The position numbers and the translations under genes were made by a program. This document shows positions 32,708-42,307 of a stretch of 64,000 nt of DNA, in pieces (position 1 is the stretch's first letter; each line of letters starts with the position of its first letter). The DNA is from CBDFLA01 sp965248915 (GTDB lineage Bacteria > Pseudomonadota > Alphaproteobacteria > M2410): NCBI GenBank assembly GCA_965248915.1, contig OZ252216.1, positions 496,001-560,000 on the forward strand. The letters run 5' to 3'. The notes below the pieces were generated by a model. The model ran no database searches, was not told where the DNA came from, and saw only the letters and a list, made by a program, of their open reading frames with translations.

Positions 32708-35623
32708 ATGTCACAATCAGACAAAGCCGGCACTGCCGATGAGGCAGGCTTTGATTACAAGACAACCCTATTTCTCCCGAAAACCGATTTCCCAATGCGC
32801 GCTGGTTTGCCCAAACGGGAACCCGAGTGGCTGAAGCGTTGGCAGGATCTCGACATCTATGGGAAGCTTCGCAAGCAATCGAAAGGGCGTGAGACTTTTA
32901 CGCTCCACGAAGGCCCTCCGTATGCCAACGGAGAGGCGCACACAGGACACGCCCTCAACAGAATCTTGAAGGACATAGTCGTCAGGTCTCAATCAATGTT
33001 GGGAAAAGACGCGGCCTTCGTGCCGGGTTGGGATTGTCACGGTCTTCCAATCGAATGGAAGATCGAAGAAAAATACCGCAAGGCCGGCAAGGACAAGAAC
33101 GATGTTCCGATTGGAGAGTTCTTATCTGAATGTCGCGACTTCGCATCCCATTGGATGGAAGTTCAAAAACAAGTGTTCGTTCGCTTGGGAACCTTGGCGG
33201 ATTGGGAAAACCCATACACAACGATGGCATTCGATTCTGAAGCTTGCATTGTCCGCGAGTTTCACAAGTTCTTGATGCAAGGCCTTTTGTTCAAAGGTGC
33301 CAAGCCGGTCATGTGGTCGGCGGTCGAGCGAACGGCTTTGGCTGAGGCTGAGGTTGAATATCACGACAAGATCTCAACCACCATATGGGTAACCTTTCCG
33401 GTGGTTGAGGGACCCGAAGAACTCTCCGGCTGTTCTTGCGTTATCTACACGACCACGCCCTGGACCATCCCAGCGAACCGCGCCATTGCTTATGGCGAGG
33501 CAATCTCTTACGGCATCTATGAAGTTGCTGAGGTTGAAGAAGACGCCTTGGCCCAGGTTGGACTAAAACTTGTACTCGCTGACTCTCTGTCGGGAGATGT
33601 GGCGCAGCAAGCCGGGATTAGGGCGCTGAAACGAGTTGCCGATTGCCCATCTCTTGAAGGCGTCAAATGCGCCCATCCATTTAGAGGTCAAGGCTATGAC
33701 TTCGATGTGCCACTACTTCCAGCTGATCACGTCACCGATGAAGAGGGGACCGGTCTCGTTCACACGGCGCCGAGCCACGGAGCGGACGATTTTGTTGTCG
33801 GGAAGAAGTTTGGGCTCGAAATCCCAGATATGGTCGACGAGAGCGGCATCTACTATGATCATGTGCCACTGTTTGGCGGCAAGACTGTCATCCATGCAGA
33901 CGGCAAACGCGCCGGTAAATTTGGAGATGCCAATGCGTCAGTAGTGGAAACCTTGAAATCAACGGAGAGAATGCTGGCGAGCGGAAAGCTTGAGCATTCC
34001 TATCCTCACTCTTGGCGATCAAAAGCACCATTGATCTTCAGGAATACACCCCAGTGGTTCATCTCAATAGACAAACCGTTCAAGGGGCCTGACGGTGATG
34101 AGAAGTCGTTACGAGAGCGGGCACTGGCCGAGATTGACCGTGTTGATTGGTTTCCCGCCAGGGGTCGCGACCGCATCTATGCCATGATTGAGAAGAGACC
34201 GGATTGGGTGATCTCGAGACAGCGCACCTGGGGCGTTCCGCTTGGCATCTTTGTCAACAAAGCCACAGGCGAAGTGCTTCAAGATGCTACCGTCAACGAA
34301 CGCATCGCTCGCGCCATCGAAGCAGAAGGCACGGTTGCGTGGTTTACATCGGATGCGTCCCGGTTCCTTGGTAGCGATTACAGCGTCGATAACTTTGAAA
34401 AAGTCGATGACATCTTGGATGTCTGGTTTGACTCCGCGTCAACACATGCCTTTGTTCTAGAGCAGCGCGAAAACCTCAACTGGCCAGCAGATCTCTACCT
34501 TGAAGGGTCGGACCAACATCGCGGTTGGTTCCACTCGTCTCTCTTGGAATCGTGCGGGACCCGGGGGCGCGCCCCATACGATCAAGTACTCACTCATGGG
34601 TTCATCCTCGATGCCAAAGGTGTCAAGATGTCGAAGTCGGGTCCAAATGCGATTTCGCCAGACAAGGTGATCAACCAGTTTGGCGCCGAGATCATTCGCT
34701 TGTGGGCGTCGTCTTCAGACTTTACCGATGATCTCGGTTTCGGTGATGAAGTCATTAAGGGCAATGTGGATTCCTATCGCAAACTGCGCAACACAATGCG
34801 TTTCTTGTTGGGCAATTTGGCCGACTTTTCTGAAGATGAGCGCATCGATGTCGCTGAGATGCCGGAGTTGGAGCGCCTTATGCTTCATCACCTGCATGAA
34901 CTCGACGGCATGGTCCGCAAGTCATATGGGACCTATGATTTCGCACGCGTCTTCCACACGCTCTTCAATTTTGCGACGACCGAACTGTCAGCCTTCTACT
35001 TCGATATTCGCAAAGACTCTCTTTATTGCGACCGTCAGGACAGTGTTCGGCGCAGGTCGTGCCGTACGGTGCTTGATGCACTGTTTCAACACTTGACGCG
35101 TTGGTTTGCTCCCATGCTTTGCTTCACCATGGAAGAGGTCTGGTTGTCGAGATATGGAGATGACTCTGGGTCTGTTCATCTGCAGGACTTTGTACCAGTG
35201 CCTGAAGCATGGCGCGACGAAGCGCTGAAGGAAAAATGGAACACGGTGCGTGAATTGCGTCGCGTTGTGACCGGCGCATTGGAAGTTGAGAGGCGCGAAA
35301 AGCGAATCGGGTCTAGTTTGGAAGCAGCTCCTGACGTCTATGTTGCAAAAGAAGTGTACAGCCATGCGATGGAAAATGTTGATCTCGCTGAGATCGCGAT
35401 CACGTCGCAAGCGACACTCATAGAAGGTGATGCGCCCGAGGGAGCTTTCAGTTTGAGTGATGTTGCAGGTGTTGCAGTCGTTCCAAAACAAGCAGAAGGA
35501 CGTAAGTGTCAAAGGTCTTGGCGCGTTCTTCCGGAAGTTGGCAGCGATGAGCGTCATCCGGATCTGAGCCTCAGGGATGCCGATGCTGTTGAGCACCTCA
35601 AGCAGAGCGGCGCCTTGACATGA
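32708..35623 (+). CDS. ileS: Isoleucyl-tRNA synthetase
   Basis: A 971-aa class I aminoacyl-tRNA synthetase. HIGH appears as HTGHALN (about 76) and KMSKS as KMSKSG (about 640); the CP1 editing domain contains TTTPWTIPANRA (about 250), which hydrolyses mischarged Val-tRNA. The PGWDCHGLPIEWK segment is typical of IleS. The C-terminal zinc-finger Cys residues seen in many bacterial IleS proteins are not evident here, as in several alphaproteobacterial forms. The stop overlaps lspA by 4 nt. Confidence 0.98.
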   Translation: MSQSDKAGTADEAGFDYKTTLFLPKTDFPMRAGLPKREPEWLKRWQDLDIYGKLRKQSKGRETFTLHEGPPYANGEAHTGHALNRILKDIVVRSQSMLGKDAAFVPGWDCHGLPIEWKIEEKYRKAGKDKNDVPIGEFLSECRDFASHWMEVQKQVFVRLGTLADWENPYTTMAFDSEACIVREFHKFLMQGLLFKGAKPVMWSAVERTALAEAEVEYHDKISTTIWVTFPVVEGPEELSGCSCVIYTTTPWTIPANRAIAYGEAISYGIYEVAEVEEDALAQVGLKLVLADSLSGDVAQQAGIRALKRVADCPSLEGVKCAHPFRGQGYDFDVPLLPADHVTDEEGTGLVHTAPSHGADDFVVGKKFGLEIPDMVDESGIYYDHVPLFGGKTVIHADGKRAGKFGDANASVVETLKSTERMLASGKLEHSYPHSWRSKAPLIFRNTPQWFISIDKPFKGPDGDEKSLRERALAEIDRVDWFPARGRDRIYAMIEKRPDWVISRQRTWGVPLGIFVNKATGEVLQDATVNERIARAIEAEGTVAWFTSDASRFLGSDYSVDNFEKVDDILDVWFDSASTHAFVLEQRENLNWPADLYLEGSDQHRGWFHSSLLESCGTRGRAPYDQVLTHGFILDAKGVKMSKSGPNAISPDKVINQFGAEIIRLWASSSDFTDDLGFGDEVIKGNVDSYRKLRNTMRFLLGNLADFSEDERIDVAEMPELERLMLHHLHELDGMVRKSYGTYDFARVFHTLFNFATTELSAFYFDIRKDSLYCDRQDSVRRRSCRTVLDALFQHLTRWFAPMLCFTMEEVWLSRYGDDSGSVHLQDFVPVPEAWRDEALKEKWNTVRELRRVVTGALEVERREKRIGSSLEAAPDVYVAKEVYSHAMENVDLAEIAITSQATLIEGDAPEGAFSLSDVAGVAVVPKQAEGRKCQRSWRVLPEVGSDERHPDLSLRDADAVEHLKQSGALT

Positions 35624-36111
35624 TCGAGAAGTTGAAGCCATGGCAATTGGGCGGGCTCGTCGCGGCCATCGTGTTCGTCTTCGATCAGCTGACCAAGCTA
35701 TGGATTCTCTATGGCTTCAACTTGCCAGCCAAAGGATCAGTCGAGGTCCTGCCCTTTTTCCGGCTCTCTATGGTCTGGAACAAGGGAGTTAGTTTCGGGC
35801 TATTCCAAGCCGATTCGCTGCTAGGTCGACTGATTCTCGTGACATTTTCCCTCACCGTTGCGGCCTTCCTGGCGCGTTGGCTCTATCAGGCGGACAAAAA
35901 GCTATTTGGGTTCAGCCTTGGATTGGTCATCGGAGGCGCAATTGGAAATGCCATGGATCGGCTATTTCATGGCGCAGTTGTGGATTTTCTCGACTTTAAC
36001 GCCCTCTATTTCCCGTGGGTCTTCAATATCGCCGATTCTGCGATCTCGATAGGCGTTGTTCTATTGGTCTATGACTCAATTTTTGCTAAAGAGGGGGCGA
36101 AGAGCCCTTAG
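35620..36111 (+). CDS. lspA: Lipoprotein signal peptidase II
   Basis: A 163-aa inner-membrane aspartyl protease with four membrane helices. The two catalytic Asp motifs are visible: GNAMDRLFHGAVVDFLDF and NIADSAISIGV. It removes signal peptides from prolipoproteins after diacylglycerylation; the window encodes at least seven likely substrates. Its start overlaps the ileS stop (ATGA), so it is translationally coupled. Confidence 0.97.
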   Translation: MIEKLKPWQLGGLVAAIVFVFDQLTKLWILYGFNLPAKGSVEVLPFFRLSMVWNKGVSFGLFQADSLLGRLILVTFSLTVAAFLARWLYQADKKLFGFSLGLVIGGAIGNAMDRLFHGAVVDFLDFNALYFPWVFNIADSAISIGVVLLVYDSIFAKEGAKSP

Positions 36112-36194
36112 AAATGGTCAGAAGGGCTTTTGGCATGGATAGGTTTGGATTCGGGGTGAGATGAGCCTACCTGCCAATTCTCACATAAACAGAG

Positions 36195-37025
36195 ATGGTT
36201 AAAGAAACAGCGATGCGTTTTTCAAACACGATGAGTTCCTTCAAGATCGCCCTCGCCGGCGTCATTTTGATCACCCTGTCAGGCTGCGCGGGCCTTACTA
36301 AGGCAATCGGCGCTGAAAAGTCGTCCCCCGATGAATTCGCGGTCGTGACCAAGGCACCGCTGGTGGTTCCGCCAGACTTTGCACTGCGTCCACCACGTCC
36401 GGGTCAGCCTCGACCACAAGAACTTGATCCATCTGTGGCAGCCCAACAAGCGCTCTTTTCACAAGCAGGTGATGGTGTAACCGAAGGTGTCCCAAGCCAA
36501 GGTGAAGAGGTTTTGATTGCAGATGCAGGTGCAGCGGATGCCGACAACTCTGTCCGCGAATTGATCGATAGCGAATACTACTCGACCTTGGACGCACAAG
36601 ATTCCTTTGCTGATCGAATCCTGTTTTGGCGCGGCGCTCAATCAGAAGCGATTCTGACCGATGAACCGCTGTCGGCAGAAGAAGCTGCGGTCCTCGATCC
36701 ATATGATCCCGATGACGAAGAAGAGGGAATGGGTCTCTTTCGGCGTCTCCAGTTTTGGCGGGGATCGAGTGAGAATGATCTGACGGCTCCGGTCAAGACA
36801 CCAAGCACGCCAAGCACGTCAGGCATTCCCAGCGTCGAACCCCAGCCAGTACCGGAAGTAACCGAAGTTGACGAACAAGAAATCGTCGAACAAGGGGTCG
36901 AAGAGGTTGAGTCTGCTGAATCTGAAGCTGAGGAAGAAGTCGAGGAAGAGAAAGAAAAGAAATCGATCTTCCGACGGCTTCAATTCTGGCGAGGCGACAA
37001 GTCGGACGACGATAGCGACGGTTAA
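36195..37025 (+). CDS. BamF-like (DUF3035) outer-membrane assembly lipoprotein with FWRG repeats
   Basis: A 276-aa lipoprotein with lipobox LSGC (Cys31). Residues about 45-90 match the DUF3035 core (DEFAVVTKAPLVVPPDFALR), the BamF group that joins the beta-barrel assembly machinery in alphaproteobacteria. The C-terminal half is low complexity and acidic, with three copies of an aromatic-basic motif: RILFWRG (141-147), RRLQFWRG (183-190) and RRLQFWRG (260-267). The location after lspA is usual. An alternative start is the ATG at 36213. The long repeat-bearing tail looks lineage specific. Confidence 0.8.
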   Translation: MVKETAMRFSNTMSSFKIALAGVILITLSGCAGLTKAIGAEKSSPDEFAVVTKAPLVVPPDFALRPPRPGQPRPQELDPSVAAQQALFSQAGDGVTEGVPSQGEEVLIADAGAADADNSVRELIDSEYYSTLDAQDSFADRILFWRGAQSEAILTDEPLSAEEAAVLDPYDPDDEEEGMGLFRRLQFWRGSSENDLTAPVKTPSTPSTSGIPSVEPQPVPEVTEVDEQEIVEQGVEEVESAESEAEEEVEEEKEKKSIFRRLQFWRGDKSDDDSDG

Positions 37026-37108
37026 GCCCGCAAACCTTGGGTTCCACCAGGCACGAAATTGCTCTACCGTGACCATCTCTCAACTGGTGATTCCGGAAAC
37101 GCACTTTC

Positions 37109-38419
37109 ATGACATATGAGCAGAACATTGACGGCTGTCTAAGGGCGCAAGCCGGCACCAAGGGCCTTACCAAGAAGGCCTTTGAAGAATGGCTGGGCCG
37201 CACTGAAAAGGCCATTGCGTCTCTAAAAAATCTTCATGAAACAGGGACATTGCCGCTTCTGCGCCTTCCTGAGGATCGCGCAGACCTCGAGCCGTGTCGT
37301 CAAGTGGCTGCCTATCTTCAAGAAGGTTCTAGCGACTTGGTTGTCTTAGGTATCGGTGGGTCGAGCCTAGGTGGCCAAGCTCTGGCGCAATTGATCGGCC
37401 ACGGAACACAAGGCTATGTCGCGCCCGCTGGCGCGACACGCGTTCACTTCCTGGACAATTTGGACCCCGACACGCAAGGGGCTCTGCTCTCAAATCTTGA
37501 TCTGTCGACAACCAAATTCTTGGCAATATCTAAATCGGGTGGAACTCCCGAACCGCTCATTCAGACGCTTTCGACAATTTCAGCACTGCACGATGCGGGT
37601 TTGGGTGGCCAAATTGGCAAACACTTCGCAGCCATTGTGTCGCCGGGCAACAATCCCTTGAGACGGTTGGCCGAGGATATGGGGTGCCCAATCTTAGATC
37701 ATCACCCAGCGGTCGGTGGACGGTTTTCCGTACTGTCAAATGTGGGTCTCTTGCCAGCTATGGTGCTCGGTCTTGATGCGGAGGCGATCCGTGAAGGCGC
37801 TGCAGAGGTGCTCAACAGTCTCATAAATGAAACAGACCCAAGCGCCATGGCGCCGGCTGTCGGTGCTGCGGTGGCGGTCGGTCTTGCCGAAGAAAGCGAC
37901 ATCCGTGTCAATGTTCTCATGCCGTACTCAGATCGCCTGGCCCGGTTCAGTGCTTGGTATGGTCAGTTATGGGCTGAGAGTTTGGGTAAGGAAGGTAAAG
38001 GGACAGTTCCTGTTGCGGCCCTAGGACCCGTCGATCAACACTCTCAACTTCAACTCTATCTCGCGGGTCCCAATGATAAGTTTCACACCCTCATCATGCT
38101 CGATCAGGCTGGGCGCGGGCCACGCGTCAATGATGGCATCGTTGAGGATGCCCGTTTGGTCTATCTTTCTGACAAGACCATTGGTGACCTCGTGGCGGCT
38201 GAGCAACGAGCCACGGCGGAAACTCTGATCAAGAACGGACGTCCAACGAGGATCATCTCCGTTCCGTCACTTGATGAGCGATCAATGGGTGCATTGCTCA
38301 TGCACTTCATGTTGGAAACGATCATCGCAGCCGATCTCATTGGTGTTGAACCCTATGATCAGCCTGCAGTGGAGGAAGGCAAAGTCCTCGCGCGTCGATA
38401 TCTTGGTGAGGCGTCCTGA
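37109..38419 (+). CDS. pgi: Glucose-6-phosphate isomerase
   Basis: A 436-aa phosphoglucose isomerase of the short type. The phosphate-binding segments VLGIGGSSLGGQAL (about 79-92) and ISKSGGTPEP (about 140-149) are clear, as is GGRFSVLSNVG (about 206-216). It interconverts glucose-6-phosphate and fructose-6-phosphate in glycolysis/gluconeogenesis. It is shorter than the 550-aa E. coli enzyme, as in several alphaproteobacteria. The stop overlaps the mutL start by one base (TGATG). Confidence 0.94.
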   Translation: MTYEQNIDGCLRAQAGTKGLTKKAFEEWLGRTEKAIASLKNLHETGTLPLLRLPEDRADLEPCRQVAAYLQEGSSDLVVLGIGGSSLGGQALAQLIGHGTQGYVAPAGATRVHFLDNLDPDTQGALLSNLDLSTTKFLAISKSGGTPEPLIQTLSTISALHDAGLGGQIGKHFAAIVSPGNNPLRRLAEDMGCPILDHHPAVGGRFSVLSNVGLLPAMVLGLDAEAIREGAAEVLNSLINETDPSAMAPAVGAAVAVGLAEESDIRVNVLMPYSDRLARFSAWYGQLWAESLGKEGKGTVPVAALGPVDQHSQLQLYLAGPNDKFHTLIMLDQAGRGPRVNDGIVEDARLVYLSDKTIGDLVAAEQRATAETLIKNGRPTRIISVPSLDERSMGALLMHFMLETIIAADLIGVEPYDQPAVEEGKVLARRYLGEAS

Positions 38420-40248
38420 TGTCGATCCGCCGCCTCTCAGAGGGCACCGTCAACCGTATTGCGGCGGGCGAGGTCATTGAACGACCGGCCAGCGCGGTCA
38501 AAGAAATCGTCGAAAATGCAATCGACGCCAGCGCCCGTCAGATTGAAATTCAAATTCAAGATGGGGGTAAATCGCTCATCGCCATCACAGATGACGGTTC
38601 GGGAATGACAAAGGATGATCTCGAGCTGTCAATCGAAAGGCATGCCACCTCCAAATTGGAGCAGAATGATCGCGGCGATGAGGACCTCTTGAGTATTAAG
38701 AGCCTTGGGTTCCGAGGCGAGGCGCTACCGTCAATTGGAGCGGTGAGCCGATTGAGCATTGCCACGCGCACAGAAGGCGGTGATCCATGGGGATTGAGTG
38801 TTGCGGGCGGAAAGAAACGAGACGCTCAACCGTCATCTATGTCAAAAGGGACGTGCGTTGAGATCCACGATCTGTTCTACGCGACGCCCGCGCGCATGAA
38901 ATTCCTAAAGAGCGACCGTGCCGAGACAACCGCGATCACAGACGTGGTGAAGCGTCTGGCCATGGCCAATCCTCTGGTAGGGTTCACTTTGCGCTCTGGG
39001 TCGCGACAAATCTTAAACTTAGCAGCACAGTCGGGAGATCTCTTCGACGCCCGTCTAAAAAGGTTGGGTGCCATCATGGGGCGCGACTTTGCAGAAAATG
39101 CCCTGCCCATTGACGCGGAACGCCAAGGCATTCATTTGACCGGCTACGCGGCGCTGCCGACCTTCAATCGTGGTAACGCACAATTGCAGTACCTCTTTGT
39201 GAACGGCCGTCCCGTTCGCGACAAGCTTGTCATAGGCGCCGTGCGTGGCGCGTACGCAGATTTTCTAGCGAGAGACAGACACGCGGTCGTCGCCTTGTTT
39301 GTTGATTTGCCAATGACTGACGTCGACATAAACGTCCATCCCGCCAAGGCGGAAGTGCGTTTCAAAGATGCCGGTCTTGTTAGAGGTCTCATTGTTGGGG
39401 CGATCAGGCATGCCTTGGCTGAGGCCGGTCATAGGGCTTCGACCACAACGTCGCAAGCCGCACTTGGCGCTGCGTTAGTTGAGCGTGGAGGGCCCCACCA
39501 AATGCCGTCCTATCAAAGACACTACGCACCTCCGCGTGGGTTTTCTGAAGCCGCTCAAGCTTACTTCGCGCCTGAACCGACCGAACCGCAGTCCTCAATT
39601 CCGGGCTTTGATGGTTTGAGTGGTCGAACAGAGTTCGCTGCAGACGAAGGTGTCGAAACGCTCGCTGATTTTCCGCTTGGCGCGGCTCGCGGCCAAGTTC
39701 ATGAAACCTATATTGTTTCACAGACCCAAGATGGGATTGTCATTGTTGACCAACACGCGGCTCATGAACGTCTTGTCTATGAGCGAATGAAGAGCGCGCT
39801 TTCAGAGAAGCGTGTCCCGAGCCAAATGCTCCTCATCCCAGAGGTGATTGAGCTGGAAGAACCTGAAGTGGCGCGGCTCATTGAACGCGAAGCAGAATTT
39901 GCTGAATTGGGACTTCTACTAGAACCTTTTGGCACCGGTGCCATCGTTGTCCGAGAAGTGCCAGCTCTCTTAGGAGAATGCGATGTCAAAAGTCTTGTCC
40001 TTGATCTGGCTGACGACCTTGCCGAACTTGATCAAACCCTCGCTCTCAAGGAACGCCTTGAGGATGTTTGTTCGACCATGGCGTGTCATGGGTCAGTGCG
40101 GGCCGGGCGGCGCATGCAAGCAGATGAAATGAATACCTTATTGCGCGAGATGGAACGTACACCGCACTCGGGCCAATGCAATCATGGCAGGCCGACCTAT
40201 GTCGAACTCAAGCTTGCCGATATAGAAAAGCTGTTTGGGCGGCGTTAG
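38419..40248 (+). CDS. mutL: DNA mismatch repair protein MutL with endonuclease motif
   Basis: A 609-aa MutL. The GHKL ATPase domain has ENAIDASA, DDGSGM and GFRGEAL. The C-terminal domain has DQHAAHERLVYE (about 448-459), matching the DQHA-x2-E-x4-E nicking motif of MutL proteins in bacteria without MutH, and a C-terminal CNHGRPT in place of the common CPHGRP. It nicks the daughter strand after MutS recognises a mismatch. It is coupled to pgi and its stop overlaps the convergent rsmD stop by 4 bp. Confidence 0.97.
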   Translation: MSIRRLSEGTVNRIAAGEVIERPASAVKEIVENAIDASARQIEIQIQDGGKSLIAITDDGSGMTKDDLELSIERHATSKLEQNDRGDEDLLSIKSLGFRGEALPSIGAVSRLSIATRTEGGDPWGLSVAGGKKRDAQPSSMSKGTCVEIHDLFYATPARMKFLKSDRAETTAITDVVKRLAMANPLVGFTLRSGSRQILNLAAQSGDLFDARLKRLGAIMGRDFAENALPIDAERQGIHLTGYAALPTFNRGNAQLQYLFVNGRPVRDKLVIGAVRGAYADFLARDRHAVVALFVDLPMTDVDINVHPAKAEVRFKDAGLVRGLIVGAIRHALAEAGHRASTTTSQAALGAALVERGGPHQMPSYQRHYAPPRGFSEAAQAYFAPEPTEPQSSIPGFDGLSGRTEFAADEGVETLADFPLGAARGQVHETYIVSQTQDGIVIVDQHAAHERLVYERMKSALSEKRVPSQMLLIPEVIELEEPEVARLIEREAEFAELGLLLEPFGTGAIVVREVPALLGECDVKSLVLDLADDLAELDQTLALKERLEDVCSTMACHGSVRAGRRMQADEMNTLLREMERTPHSGQCNHGRPTYVELKLADIEKLFGRR

Positions 40249-40808
40249 TCGTTCGAGTTACGTCGGGCGAAAATGACTTTGGTGTCCCCATAGATACGCT
40301 CATCAACCACCTGAAACCTATCTAATTCCAGTTCTTCGCCTTTTCCGCATTCAAAGACGATGTAGGCGCCAGGCGTGAGCCAACCGCCGTCAATCGCTGA
40401 AGCGAGCGCTTTGTCACCCATAGATCGACCGTAGGGTGGGTCCAAGAAGACGAGATCAAAGGCACCCCCGCGATTGGGTGGAATGTCGCCAAGCGAGGTC
40501 GCATCCCGTCGATAAAGGCGTGTGTGCCCCGTTGCTTGGAGCGTTTCGATGTTCTGTCGAATGGCGGCGCGGGCCTCAGAATTGTTTTCAACGAAGAGGA
40601 CCGTCGCTGCGCCGCGTGAGAGCGCTTCAAGACCTAAGGCCCCAGAGCCGGCAAAGAGATCGAGAACCCGAGCCTCTCTCGGCGGTCTCTCGCTATGGTC
40701 AAGGACGTTAAAGACAGATTCGCGAACCCGGTCGGTTGTGGGCCGGACCTGTTGGCCGGATGGAACCACAAGGGTTCTCCCGCGATATTCACCTGCAACG
40801 ATGCGCAA
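40245..40808 (-). CDS. rsmD: 16S rRNA (guanine966-N2)-methyltransferase
   Basis: A 187-aa RsmD: AdoMet motif VLDLFAGSGALGLEALSRGA (about 44-63) and the catalytic DPPYGR motif (about 122-127). It methylates G966 of 16S rRNA in the small subunit. The start appears to be TTG at 40808, preceded by GAGG 7 nt upstream, giving the family start MRIVAGEYRG. It lies 3 bp downstream of rluB on the minus strand, forming a small rRNA-modification operon. Confidence 0.95.
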   Translation of the reverse strand: MRIVAGEYRGRTLVVPSGQQVRPTTDRVRESVFNVLDHSERPPREARVLDLFAGSGALGLEALSRGAATVLFVENNSEARAAIRQNIETLQATGHTRLYRRDATSLGDIPPNRGGAFDLVFLDPPYGRSMGDKALASAIDGGWLTPGAYIVFECGKGEELELDRFQVVDERIYGDTKVIFARRNSND

Positions 40809-40811
40809 TGT

Positions 40812-41663
40812 TTACCTCGGATGAGTTCGTTTGTTTGATTTACCGGTTTGTATCTTTGAGCGAGACCCAGTTTTCTTAGGCGAAGATTTGACGTGCGTGT
40901 CCTTACTGTTCTTGTCTGACGTTCCCGTTAAGGAACCGACCTGGTCCTTGAGCACTCTTTGTGGCACTTCCTCGACTTCGCCTTCTTTGAGTTTGCCAAG
41001 TTGGAAAGGGCCATACGAAGTCCGGATCAATCGATTGACCTTGCATCCAACCGATTCCATGAGGCGTTTGACTTCTCGGTTCTTGCCTTCCCGAAGCGCA
41101 ATGCGTACCCAGGCGTTACCTTTTTGCTGCCGCTCAAAGATCGCTTCTTCTGCCTTGTACCGAACACCGTCGATAGTGACACCGTCAAGGAAGCGGTCGA
41201 GATCATCTTGGCCAAGACGTCCAAAAACTCTCACTCGGTACTTCCTCAGCCATCCAGTTGAGGGGAGCTCAAGCGTTCGAGAAAGAGATCCATCATTACT
41301 GAGGAGAAGCAGTCCCTCTGAGTTAACATCGAGCCTCCCGATTGAGACAACGCGCGGCAGATCCTTCGGCAGAGCATCAAATACGGTGCGGCGCCCTTCC
41401 GGGTCCTTGTTGGTTGTTACGAGCCCTGATGGCTTGTGGTATCGCCACAAGCGCGTGACGTCGGCTTTGGGAAGAGGGCGGCCATCAACGGTAACATCGT
41501 CGGTCTCCAACACATTGAAAGCCGGACTATCTAGGGTCTTGCCGTTGACCGCAATGCGACCAGCATCCACCCATCTCTCGGCTTCTCGGCGCGAACATAA
41601 GCCCGCTCTCGCCAATACCTTGGCGATACGGTCTCCTTGCCGAACTATTTCGTGCCTGCTCAT
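40812..41663 (-). CDS. rluB: 23S rRNA pseudouridine synthase (RluB/RsuA family)
   Basis: About 283 aa. The N-terminal S4 RNA-binding domain (residues about 10-60) is followed by the RsuA-family catalytic domain with GRLDVNSEGLLLLSNDG, whose Asp is the nucleophile. RluB makes pseudouridine 2605 in 23S rRNA; the exact target within the RluB/E/F/RsuA group is inferred. A Lys/Ser-rich tail ends the protein. The ATG at 41663 fits the family; a longer start at 41711 would run into the divergent tadA promoter. Confidence 0.88.
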   Translation of the reverse strand: MSRHEIVRQGDRIAKVLARAGLCSRREAERWVDAGRIAVNGKTLDSPAFNVLETDDVTVDGRPLPKADVTRLWRYHKPSGLVTTNKDPEGRRTVFDALPKDLPRVVSIGRLDVNSEGLLLLSNDGSLSRTLELPSTGWLRKYRVRVFGRLGQDDLDRFLDGVTIDGVRYKAEEAIFERQQKGNAWVRIALREGKNREVKRLMESVGCKVNRLIRTSYGPFQLGKLKEGEVEEVPQRVLKDQVGSLTGTSDKNSKDTHVKSSPKKTGSRSKIQTGKSNKRTHPR

Positions 41664-41720
41664 GGGCTCTCCATAGCAGGTCCCCTTGACGGCGCATAGT
41701 CGGGAAAGCAAGGTGCACCC

Positions 41721-42191
41721 ATGGCGATGACTGATGAAGACTATATGCGCACGGCCCTGGCTGAAGCCGAAAAGGCAGGGGAGCGCCAGGAAGTGCCCAT
41801 TGGGGCGGTTCTAGTCGAACGTGCGTCCGGCAAAATCATCTCAAGGAGTGGCAACAGAACAATCGAGTTAAAGGACCCAACCGCCCATGCCGAAATCCTG
41901 GTCCTGCGGCAAGCCGCGCAATTGATCGGCAATGAGCGTCTACTGGGTTATTATCTCTATGCCACTTTGGAGCCCTGCACCATGTGCGCGGCGGCCATTT
42001 CGTTCGCGCGCATCGACCGCGTCATCTTCGGCGCCTTCGACGAAAAGGGGGGAGGGATCACTCATGGTGCGAAGTTTTTCAAACAACCCACCTGCCATCA
42101 TCGACCGGAAGTTGTCGCGGGCCTGATGGCCGATTCATCGGCCACTCTGCTGCGGGAGTTCTTCCGGTCGCGACGCACGGGGCGGGGCTAA
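41721..42191 (+). CDS. tadA: tRNA-adenosine deaminase TadA
   Basis: A 156-aa zinc deaminase: HAE (about 55-57) with the catalytic Glu, and PCTMCAAA (about 85-92) with the zinc cysteines. It converts A34 to inosine in tRNA-Arg(ACG) and is essential in most bacteria. It is divergent from rluB with 57 bp between their starts, a common arrangement in alphaproteobacteria. Confidence 0.96.
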   Translation: MAMTDEDYMRTALAEAEKAGERQEVPIGAVLVERASGKIISRSGNRTIELKDPTAHAEILVLRQAAQLIGNERLLGYYLYATLEPCTMCAAAISFARIDRVIFGAFDEKGGGITHGAKFFKQPTCHHRPEVVAGLMADSSATLLREFFRSRRTGRG

Positions 42192-42307
42192 CTGCCACAA
42201 GAGGTCACGTGAACCAGGCTGGATTCAAGCCGAGAAGCAGGTACACTGCAAGAAACCGATAGCCAATCACAAGAGCCGATACATCGGCCACAACGAGGGA
42301 AGAAACG

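Noticed and set aside
34988..35641. 217-aa minus-strand frame opposite the end of ileS
   Set aside because: Antisense to a conserved tRNA synthetase domain, with no motif of its own.
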